12,810 bases of DNA from JAOAFX01 sp965649105 (GTDB lineage Bacteria; Hydrothermota; Tepidihabitantia; SM23-42; JAOAFX01): assembly GCA_965649105.1 (NCBI GenBank), contig CBFGJP010000072.1, positions 1 to 12,810 on the forward strand, written 5' to 3'. The position numbers and the translations under genes are program-made. The notes under the pieces are model-generated. The model saw nothing but the letters and a program-made list of their open reading frames with translations. It was not told the DNA's origin and did no database searches. Positions 7,064-12,784 of this stretch are shown here, piece after piece. The first letter of the stretch is position 1. Every line of letters starts with the position of its first letter.

Positions 7064-8293
7064 CTATTCTTCTTCGTGATGGTGGTCGTACTCGGTGCCG
7101 GGACCTGCATCCATTCTTTTACCGGTTTTTAAAAAATATGCATAGAGGGGAGACATATTGCGTAATTGTGTGACAATAGGTGGAAATTCATTGAGAATGT
7201 AGTCCACATCTTCATCTGTGTTATATTTTGAAAATACCATTAAAACCGAGCCCTGGGCAACTGCCGGGTCAAGGTTTATTGCCTGTAATACATGGGACAT
7301 CTTCAGCGCCCTTGAAGTACAGGCAGAGCCACTTGTTACATAGATCCCTTTCTGGTCTAAAAACAATAGCATTCCTTCGCCTTCGACAAATTCAACAGAA
7401 AAGTTCACATTATTAGGTAAGCGTGTTTCGGGATGTCCATTTAAATATACATATTCAATTTTTTTCGGCAGTTCTTCAATTATTTTTTTCTGAAGTTTTG
7501 TAATTTTTTTTCTATTTATGTCCATTTCTTCAATGGCAATCTCGCATGCCTTTCCCAATCCTACTATTGCTGGAATATTTTCTGTGCCTGCCCTTTTTCC
7601 GAATTCCTGAATTCCACCGTCAATGAGCGGGATGATGCGTGTTCCTTTTTTTAAATATAGGGCACCAACTCCTTTTGGCCCGTACATTATTGTACCGGCA
7701 AGACTGAGTAGGTCAACACCGAGTTCATTCACATCGACCGGTATTATGCCAGCACTGGCAACTGCATCGGTGTGGAAAAGTGCACCCGCACTGCGGGCAA
7801 TATCAGAAAGTTCTTTTATAGGCTGGATCGTCCCGATTTCCGGGTTTGCATGCTGGATTGAAACGAGAATTGTGTCTTTTCTTATATTCCTTTTTAAATC
7901 ATCGGGTGAAACGAATCCATATTTATCAACCGGTAGATATGTTACTTCAAATCCATCCTGTTGGAGCCTCTTTGCAGCCTGGAGTGCTGAAAAGTGTTCA
8001 ATACTTGACACAATAAGGTGTTTGCCTCTTTTGCGGTTCGCATAGGCGATGCCTTTTATAGCAAGGTTATTTGATTCTGAGCCGCAGGAAGTGAAAATTA
8101 TTTCTTCGGGACTGGCATTTATCAATTTTGCAACATTTGAGCGGGCATTTTCCAGGGCATCTTTTGCCCGCTGACCTAAAGAATGCATACTCTGGGCATT
8201 TCCATATTCTTCTTTCAAAAATTTAAGCATCACATCAAAGACGCGCTCATCTATTCTTGTTGCTGAACCATTATCGAGATAGACTTGTTTCAT
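7064..8293 (-). CDS. IscS/NifS-like cysteine desulfurase homologue lacking the PLP lysine
   Basis: 409 aa, class V aminotransferase fold. Kept: persulfide Cys325 (TSGSACTS), His100 (IEH), the PLP-ring Asp176 (HTDA) and the MSPLY tail motif. Lost: where IscS has Ser-Gly-His-Lys before IYGPKG, this protein reads A199-G-T201-I202, so the Schiff-base lysine and its histidine are gone; the PLP-contacting Gln (DAxQ) is A179. The DNA is clean and in frame here. From memory, Archaeoglobus fulgidus IscS lacks the same lysine, and the C-terminal part (NNVN, YNTDEDVD) resembles it. Likely role: persulfide carrier or Fe-S scaffold partner rather than a normal desulfurase (inference). It ends in a His/Glu-rich tail (DHHHEEE), possibly metal-binding. 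Last gene of the sulfur operon, 2 bp after the ferritin-like gene. Confidence 0.9.
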   Translation of the reverse strand: MKQVYLDNGSATRIDERVFDVMLKFLKEEYGNAQSMHSLGQRAKDALENARSNVAKLINASPEEIIFTSCGSESNNLAIKGIAYANRKRGKHLIVSSIEHFSALQAAKRLQQDGFEVTYLPVDKYGFVSPDDLKRNIRKDTILVSIQHANPEIGTIQPIKELSDIARSAGALFHTDAVASAGIIPVDVNELGVDLLSLAGTIMYGPKGVGALYLKKGTRIIPLIDGGIQEFGKRAGTENIPAIVGLGKACEIAIEEMDINRKKITKLQKKIIEELPKKIEYVYLNGHPETRLPNNVNFSVEFVEGEGMLLFLDQKGIYVTSGSACTSRALKMSHVLQAINLDPAVAQGSVLMVFSKYNTDEDVDYILNEFPPIVTQLRNMSPLYAYFLKTGKRMDAGPGTEYDHHHEEE

Positions 8294-8295
8294 TT

Positions 8296-8802
8296 TTATT
8301 TTAAGAGGCAGGTCTTAAGGTCTTTGCTTGATAGGCATTTTTTGAGATTATTCAAACGATATATATCCGCTTGGGTTTCCTTTATTAATTTGTTTATAAT
8401 TTTTAATTCCTGCTTGCGCACGAAATTTTTCATTTCGTAAAGTATTAGCAACGAATCCTTTTCATATTCAATTGCGGTATCAACTGCATCTGCATTCGTT
8501 TTAATCTTTTTCAATAAATCCTTATTTTTTACATTATTGAACTTATGCTTTTTAAGTAATGCCTGCACATACATAGAATACTCATCCGGATATAACTCAA
8601 AAGGCTGACAGACTTCAATTTTTTTTAGAATTTCTTGAAGTGTATTCATTTGGTTTTCTTCTCGGTCTGCAAGCCATTTGAATGTTTCTTTTACATCTTT
8701 TGATTTTGTCTTCTTCGCCACTTTTTTGTAAAATTCAAATCCTCTTTTTCGCGCTTCAATATTTATTTCAATTACTTCGCTTGCGCAGAAAAGGTTTGCC
8801 AT
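8296..8802 (-). CDS. Ferritin/rubrerythrin-like four-helix protein with degenerate metal site
   Basis: 168 aa, almost all helical, in two repeats typical of the rubrerythrin/ferritin-like fold without a rubredoxin domain. Helix 1 has E16 (INIEARKRGFEFY), helix 2 E48-x2-Q51 (usually ExxH), helix 3 E112 (AIEYEKDS), and helix 4 T143-x2-D146 (usually ExxH). Both histidines and one glutamate of the canonical diiron set are therefore substituted, so peroxidase activity is doubtful. Cysteines are at C6, C65, C156 and C165. A good SD (GGAGG, 8808-8812) sits before the ATG, and the gene is nearly joined to the IscS-like gene. It might be a sulfur or redox partner of that protein (inference). Confidence 0.78.
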   Translation of the reverse strand: MANLFCASEVIEINIEARKRGFEFYKKVAKKTKSKDVKETFKWLADREENQMNTLQEILKKIEVCQPFELYPDEYSMYVQALLKKHKFNNVKNKDLLKKIKTNADAVDTAIEYEKDSLLILYEMKNFVRKQELKIINKLIKETQADIYRLNNLKKCLSSKDLKTCLLK

Positions 8803-8807
8803 CGTTT

Positions 8808-8812
8808 CCTCC
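8808..8812 (-). promoter_or_regulatory. Shine-Dalgarno of the ferritin-like gene
   Basis: GGAGG on the minus strand, five bases before the ATG at 8802. It lies directly after the stop of the PAS gene and supports independent translation within the operon. Confidence 0.7.
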
Positions 8813-8816
8813 TTAT

Positions 8817-9233
8817 TTAACTTAAAATTGACTTTTTTCTCCAGTTATCTTTTTGATATAAATTAAGTATGCCCCTATATTGGTCCAGGAATCTGCAAAA
8901 TCTCTTTTTTTTATTTTTAAAGTCTTCAAGGATTTGATTAACTATATGGACACTCTTCTGGGGACAGCATTCCTGAATCTTGCTTCCTATCACCGCCTTG
9001 GTCCTTGTAAAAATTCTTCCTTTTGTTTGACTAAAATAGGCAACGATGTCATCTTTATTAACTAATATGATATCAATTGGCAATATATTCAATTTATTTT
9101 CAAAATCTTCAATAGTAAAACAACCGGTTTCAAGATTTATCTTACCTTCGGTCATGGTTACGCTGTTCTTCAGATTATTTTTTATGTTCTTCGCGCCTAT
9201 CTTTTCCTCTTTCCCCCCAAATATTTCACTCAT
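8817..9233 (-). CDS. PAS-domain protein (DUF438-type PAS), apparent frameshift near the 3' end
   Basis: 138 aa as read. Residues ~38-110 match the PAS domain of DUF438-type proteins (PIDIILVNKDDIVAYFS, TKGRIFTRTKAVIG, CCPQKSVHIVNQILEDFK); the usual CHPP is CCPQ. After the run of eight A at 8912-8905 the homology stops in this frame. It resumes in the +1 frame as KKRDFADSWTNIGAYLIYI, which resembles the expected RD-AEFW-GG-F-YIR strand of the domain, with a stop at 8822-8824. Removing one A gives a protein of about 136 aa. It may be an assembly or sequencing error, a real mutation, or slippage. ATG start with GGGGGAT upstream. Likely a small sensor or ligand-binding protein in the sulfur operon; ligand unknown. 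Confidence 0.72.
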   Translation of the reverse strand: MSEIFGGKEEKIGAKNIKNNLKNSVTMTEGKINLETGCFTIEDFENKLNILPIDIILVNKDDIVAYFSQTKGRIFTRTKAVIGSKIQECCPQKSVHIVNQILEDFKNKKKRFCRFLDQYRGILNLYQKDNWRKKSILS

Positions 9234-9242
9234 TATATCCCC

Positions 9243-9509
9243 CTATATTGTTACTGTGCGCACATATTCAAAAAATAAATCAACGAGCCTATTATAATCA
9301 ACAATTTCAATTTCAACATGCGTTTCAATACCGCGCGCCTCCAAATCTGCTTTCAATATATACTTTTGACAATCCAGTTCGGCTTTATGTTTAGCAATAT
9401 AGACTCCATTCTGGATAAAGACAATGCAATCATTATTGTCTATTAGATTTTTCACCAATTTGATATTGTTTTCATTGGGAGTTTGGGTAAAAAGATAAAG
9501 GGTTTTCAT
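9243..9509 (-). CDS. TusB/DsrH-like sulfur relay protein
   Basis: 88 aa, the usual size of TusB/DsrH. The pattern LYLFTQTP, NDCIVFIQNGVY, YILKADLEARGI and VDYNRLVDLFFEY fits the family. TusB is a structural partner in the TusBCD complex, which takes persulfide sulfur from TusA. Cysteines are C28 and C47; the family does not generally need a catalytic Cys. It starts 4 bp after the TusC-like stop, with no SD, so translational coupling is likely. Orthology to E. coli tusB is by family and gene order. Confidence 0.78.
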   Translation of the reverse strand: MKTLYLFTQTPNENNIKLVKNLIDNNDCIVFIQNGVYIAKHKAELDCQKYILKADLEARGIETHVEIEIVDYNRLVDLFFEYVRTVTI

Positions 9510-9513
9510 ATTT

Positions 9514-9864
9514 TTAAAATGTCAAAATAACATCTGCCGTATCAATTTTTTCCTTTAATTGTGCGCGGGTTAGCAAATGGGCTGAAACAAGTTCTTCGGG
9601 TTTTAGATTTCTGTCTTCAATTGAAACCTTATCAAGAAACAAATTTATATTGTATTCTGATATTTTTTCGTAAACTTCCACGATCGGCTTCACCTGGAGT
9701 TTTACCGGTGATTGATTTTTTAGCGCGGCAAAAACACCGTCACGGATGAGTATTAAATCAACAACTATTTCTGAAAATGCAAGCCCTAATGCGGCGCGGA
9801 AGGCCTCCGCATTTATTGAGGACCCGTAAGGTGGTCTTGTGCTTAATATCACTACTTTTTTCAT
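9514..9864 (-). CDS. TusC/DsrF-like sulfur relay protein
   Basis: 116 aa, DsrE/F fold. The N-terminal strand KKVVILSTRPPYGSS, then AEAFRAALGLAF and RDGVFAALKNQSP are typical of TusC/DsrF. It has no cysteine at all, consistent with a non-catalytic subunit beside the cysteine-bearing TusD-like neighbour. The start codon overlaps the upstream stop (ATGA, 9861-9864), a standard operon coupling. The order D-C-B matches tusDCB and dsrEFH of known organisms. Confidence 0.8.
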   Translation of the reverse strand: MKKVVILSTRPPYGSSINAEAFRAALGLAFSEIVVDLILIRDGVFAALKNQSPVKLQVKPIVEVYEKISEYNINLFLDKVSIEDRNLKPEELVSAHLLTRAQLKEKIDTADVILTF

Positions 9865-10238
9865 TCCGTAATCCCGAAACTTATAAATCGGTCACATTCT
9901 TCAATCATTTCCGCCAGGGTTGCGATGCCAGTTAACTTTGTTCCTTCTATAACATTATCACGAAATAGTCCGCGAAAGTGTGCGCAATCGCCACAGGCAA
10001 CAATCTTAGCTCCTGATTCCGCAAGTTCTTTCAACATTGATGGAATATGCCTTTCGCCGGGTGATTTGATATTTTTATTTAAAGCAACCACACCATCAAG
10101 ATAAAGAAAAATATCGACACCGATGCCTTTTTCAAGTGCCGTTTTACCCAAATTATAAACTGTATCCAGATGTTCAAATGTATAGGGACCAGCGGTAACA
10201 ATAAAGCCAATTCGCCTTTTTTGCTTCTCCATATACAT
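9861..10238 (-). CDS. TusD/DsrE-like sulfur relay protein
   Basis: 125 aa, DsrE-fold. Features are IGFIVTAGPYTFEHLDT, VDIFLYLDGVVAL, and a C82-x2-C85 pair in VACGDCAHFRG, at the site where TusD/DsrE carries its active persulfide cysteine; it ends in CDRFISFG. It would accept sulfur from TusA and pass it on. No DsrC/TusE acceptor is in the window. The start overlaps the dsrE2 stop by one base (TAATG). A second ATG at 10232 is an alternative start. Confidence 0.82.
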   Translation of the reverse strand: MYMEKQKRRIGFIVTAGPYTFEHLDTVYNLGKTALEKGIGVDIFLYLDGVVALNKNIKSPGERHIPSMLKELAESGAKIVACGDCAHFRGLFRDNVIEGTKLTGIATLAEMIEECDRFISFGITE

Positions 10239-10717
10239 TAAATAAATAAGGTTATTTGTGCCTTTGCGGCATTCTCAAGATAGGTTGCTACTCCGACTAT
10301 GCCTTTGAGTCCATCGATCAATTCTTCTTTTTTCAGACCCATTACATTCATTGACATTTCACAGGCATAAAGATTTATACCAAGTTGGATGGCAATATTG
10401 ATAAGCTCTGGTAACGAAGCAACCCTTTTTTTCTTCATCACATCTTTCATCATATTCGTTCCTATACCCAACATATTCATTTTGGATAATGCAAGATTAT
10501 CAGCACCTTTCGGCAGCATTATTCCAAACATCTTCTCTATAAATGTTTTACCTTTTACTTTTACACCCTTTTTACGTAAAGCGCTCAATCCCCAGAAGGT
10601 AAAAAACATATCAACTGCCATGCCTGAGGCAGCAGCACCGGTGCCAATGATAAATGCGGCGAGGCACTTATCAAGTTCGCCACTGAACACGATTATTGAT
10701 ACCCTTTCCTGAGTCAT
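10238..10717 (-). CDS. dsrE2: DsrE2-type sulfur carrier (DsrE/F/DrsH-like, COG2210)
   Basis: 159 aa. A near-complete match to the family pattern: IIVFSGELDK, AAFIIGTGAAASGMAVDMFFTFWGL, the EKMFGIMLPKG block, LSKMNMLG, KKKRVASLPEL, C119-E-MSMNVMGLKKEEL, and a GVATYLENA...TLFI end. Cysteines are C18 (unusual, in DKCLA) and C119 (conserved position). DsrE2 proteins sit beside tusA in sulfur-oxidising and other bacteria and are thought to move sulfane sulfur; here they are directly adjacent. SD GGAG four bases upstream of the ATG. Confidence 0.9.
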   Translation of the reverse strand: MTQERVSIIVFSGELDKCLAAFIIGTGAAASGMAVDMFFTFWGLSALRKKGVKVKGKTFIEKMFGIMLPKGADNLALSKMNMLGIGTNMMKDVMKKKRVASLPELINIAIQLGINLYACEMSMNVMGLKKEELIDGLKGIVGVATYLENAAKAQITLFI

Positions 10718-10727
10718 TTCACTCCTT

Positions 10728-10961
10728 TCATTTGATTTTCTTAATGTATGCCTTTATTTCTCCAGGACCCTCTTTGATTTCAACCAATTTCTGCCCAGTC
10801 TTCCGGCACCAGGCTTCAACATCAGGCACAAAAGAAGGGTCAGAGGCAAGAACTTCAATAATTTCACCTACCTGCATTTCTTTTATTGCCTGAGACAATT
10901 TTACAATTGGCATCGGACAAGTAAGTCCTCGGGCATCCAGTGCTTTATCAATTTTTTCCAT
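10728..10961 (-). CDS. tusA: TusA/SirA-family sulfur carrier
   Basis: 77 aa from the ATG at 10961 (79 aa if the GTG at 10967 is used). The CPxP motif is in DARGLTCPMP, where Cys15 carries the persulfide; a second Cys is in EAWCRK. TusA takes sulfur from a desulfurase or rhodanese and delivers it to TusD/DsrE or to molybdopterin and Fe-S acceptors. I choose the ATG because GAGG (10971-10968) sits five bases before it, whereas the GTG overlaps that SD. First gene of the operon and closest to its promoter. Family certain. Confidence 0.92.
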   Translation of the reverse strand: MEKIDKALDARGLTCPMPIVKLSQAIKEMQVGEIIEVLASDPSFVPDVEAWCRKTGQKLVEIKEGPGEIKAYIKKIK

Positions 10962-10975
10962 AAACACCTCGCATC

Positions 10976-11004
10976 ATTATATACATCCCTACTATGGTTG
11001 TCAA
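10976..11004 (-). promoter_or_regulatory. Consensus promoter of the sulfur-relay operon
   Basis: On the minus strand, TTGACA (11004-10999), a 17-bp spacer and TATAAT (10981-10976), a full sigma70 consensus. Predicted start 10969-10970, so the leader before tusA would be only about 8-9 nt and would begin within the GAGG site. No other clear promoter appears between here and 7064, so all eight genes are likely one transcript. Confidence 0.82.
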
Positions 11005-11148
11005 GTTGCTTACACTCTGGGTTCTTTGCCTCCACTTAATCATTAACTTCATAGTGGAACTAATTCTCCTATCTTATTTTATATTCCCATTTTGACTGTG
11101 CATAATTAAATTGTAATTAAATTGCGTTTGAAAGACTTTTTATAAATC
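11005..11148. other. Intergenic region between the operon promoter and the 11219 promoter
   Basis: AT-rich, with no gene seen. It holds an imperfect short inverted repeat (CCACT...AGTGG, 11033-11058) and a tandem 11-bp repeat (listed separately). It separates divergent transcription units. Confidence 0.5.
11103..11124. repeat. Perfect tandem repeat of an 11-bp unit
   Basis: Two exact head-to-tail copies of TAATTAAATTG, about one helical turn apart, ending 24 bp upstream of the -35 box at 11149. It could be an operator or UP-element-like site, or chance in AT-rich DNA. Confidence 0.6.
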
Positions 11149-11176
11149 TTGACAAATTTTTTAAAAAGAATATATT
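11149..11176 (+). promoter_or_regulatory. Promoter of the 11219 secreted-protein gene
   Basis: TTGACA (11149-11154), a 16-bp spacer and TATATT (11171-11176). The leader of roughly 35-40 nt includes an SD and a 13-codon reading frame. Confidence 0.7.
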
Positions 11177-11208
11177 TAATATGGCAGGTAAGATAAAAAT
11201 TATCAATT

Positions 11209-11214
11209 GGGAGG
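11209..11214 (+). promoter_or_regulatory. Shine-Dalgarno that sets the start of the 11219 gene
   Basis: GGGAGG four bases before ATG 11219. It makes the ATG, rather than the in-frame TTG at 11207, the start. Confidence 0.8.
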
Positions 11215-11218
11215 TATT

Positions 11219-12643
11219 ATGAGTAGAAGAGTTAAGATATTTGTTTTTTTAATCTTTATCGCAATGACCGGTTGGGTATGGTCAATACCCGAAATTCAAA
11301 TAAGAAAAGAAGATGTACCACTTGTCATCGGGCAACAGGCGAGGTATGAACAAAATACCGATTTGTTTGAATGGACACCTTTTGATTCCATGCGCACCTG
11401 GTGGGATCTGACAGTATATCCGGGGGGAAGTTATGCCCGTATTAAATTACTACATCCATCTCAAGGTATCCCCCCGGCTCCAGATACATTCTCCAATGCA
11501 GAAATTGTTGAGCTCGATACACTTGGAAATAATAGTGTAGTATGGTCATACCTTTCCGATACGACATTATATCTTTATGTGCAGGGAATAGATTTTGAGA
11601 CAGGAGGGTATAGGTTTATCGGCAATTATCGACCCGATTACAAATGTTATTTCTATCCAATCTACGATGGGGGAGGGTGGAATACATCCTGGACCTGGAC
11701 ATATTATATTGGAAATTGGTTGCCTTATACCGCCAATGAAACGCATCAGAAGATGGTGGTTGCAAAGGGAAAGGTCCGAATTCCTTTGAGTGGAAATCAT
11801 TTCTGGCCCTGTCTGGTAATAAGAGATTACATGGAATTTACTGATAATTTTGGAACTCAAGATACAAGATGGATTTATGAATGGGTCGTTCCTGGTAGAT
11901 TTGGTGGTGCCAATGGAGTTGCCGCGGCACAGAGCACAAATGGCGCAAGTCAGAATTTTATGATTGTGGAAAATTTTCTAAAAATGTGTGATCTTTATGT
12001 GCCAGGCTGGGACACCCATGGACCAGAATTCAGCAATACTTCCATCTGGCCCGATACAAACTATCCTGGTCCTTATATTATTCAATCAACTATTACTGAT
12101 TCTACCGGAATTGGCGCTGATTCTCTTTTTTACAATATTAATGGGGGACAATTCATAGGTAGCGGGCATGACAGTGTTGACGGGAATATTTATTACTATC
12201 ATATTCCTGCGGTTGCGTATGGATGCACCCTGGGCTATTTTTTATGGGCTGAAGATTCCTTCTGTGTTGCAAATGGTATTGGCCTCTGGCATACGGATCC
12301 AATCTGTGCGCCTGAAAGTACCTATTACAAATTTATTGTTTCGAGCGGGATTGACGAAAATAACGGGTTAAAAGTTGTAGGTGAACGCTTGGAGTTGTTT
12401 ATTTTTCCCAATGTCATTAGCGATAAAGCCACAATCCAGTTCACCCTATTTGGAAAGAGAAAAATCAGCTTGCAACTTATGGATCTCACGGGTAGAAAGG
12501 TTGTCTCAATTTTAGATGGTGTTTTTGAATCGGGTAGATATCACCTTTATTTAAATACATCCGATCTTAGTCCGGGAATCTATTTTTTAATTCTTGATAA
12601 CCAGAAAGAAAGAATGGCAGAGAAATTATTGATTATTAAATAA
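11219..12643 (+). CDS. Secreted protein with type IX-like C-terminal sorting domain
   Basis: 474 aa from the SD-led ATG. The signal peptide has MSRRVK, then a hydrophobic core (FVFLIFIAMTGWVW), with cleavage likely after VWS. The body (~30-385) is rich in Trp, Tyr, Gly and Asp, a pattern of exported beta proteins. A segment near 280-385 (SNTSIWPDTNYPGPY, IGADSLFYNINGG) looks like an Ig-like domain seen in large surface proteins. Its first ~250 residues are unrecognised. The last ~80 residues fit the T9SS/Por sorting module (LFIFPN, LQLMDLTGRKVVSIL, SGRYHLYLNTSDLSPGIYFLIL, ending KLLIIK). It is not related in sequence to the 3945 gene except for the kind of C-terminal module. Function unknown. 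Confidence 0.87.
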   Translation: MSRRVKIFVFLIFIAMTGWVWSIPEIQIRKEDVPLVIGQQARYEQNTDLFEWTPFDSMRTWWDLTVYPGGSYARIKLLHPSQGIPPAPDTFSNAEIVELDTLGNNSVVWSYLSDTTLYLYVQGIDFETGGYRFIGNYRPDYKCYFYPIYDGGGWNTSWTWTYYIGNWLPYTANETHQKMVVAKGKVRIPLSGNHFWPCLVIRDYMEFTDNFGTQDTRWIYEWVVPGRFGGANGVAAAQSTNGASQNFMIVENFLKMCDLYVPGWDTHGPEFSNTSIWPDTNYPGPYIIQSTITDSTGIGADSLFYNINGGQFIGSGHDSVDGNIYYYHIPAVAYGCTLGYFLWAEDSFCVANGIGLWHTDPICAPESTYYKFIVSSGIDENNGLKVVGERLELFIFPNVISDKATIQFTLFGKRKISLQLMDLTGRKVVSILDGVFESGRYHLYLNTSDLSPGIYFLILDNQKERMAEKLLIIK

Positions 12644-12667
12644 TTATAATTGGAATAAAATCGGCGC

Positions 12668-12695
12668 TTGACTTTTTTAATACCCTATATATAAT
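12668..12695 (+). promoter_or_regulatory. Promoter near the right edge
   Basis: TTGACT (12668-12673), a 16-bp spacer and TATAAT (12690-12695). An ATG follows five bases later (12701), which repeats the leaderless layout seen at 5187. Confidence 0.75.
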
Positions 12696-12700
12696 TTACC

Positions 12701-12784
12701 ATGGCAATTCGAAAAGGAGTCAACTATGAAGAATTGGCGCCAGAATTGGAGGTAGCTCAGGATGACGAATATCAGAGAAGGTAA
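12701..12784 (+). CDS. Possible short leaderless ORF (27 aa)
   Basis: Begins MAIRKGVNYEELAP and ends QRR-stop. It has no SD, but its ATG lies exactly where the promoter predicts transcription to start. I recognise no family. It overlaps the candidate gene at 12762 in another frame, so it is either a leader peptide or chance. Confidence 0.3.
   Translation: MAIRKGVNYEELAPELEVAQDDEYQRR

Noticed and set aside
7623..8045. 140-aa plus-strand frame opposite the IscS-like gene
   Set aside because: It is antisense to a well-supported gene, with no SD, promoter or recognisable domain.
8905..8915. A AAA AAG slippery heptamer as a programmed -1 frameshift site in the PAS gene
   Set aside because: The -1 frame meets a TAG after nine codons and shows no PAS homology; the homologous continuation is in the +1 frame.
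11033..11058. CCACT...AGTGG inverted repeat as a terminator or operator
   Set aside because: A 5-bp stem with a 16-nt loop and no T tract; weak enough to be chance.
11092..11119. Second promoter (TTGACT then TAATTA) upstream of 11149
   Set aside because: The -10 box is poor and overlaps the tandem repeat; the 11149/11171 pair is better placed for the gene.
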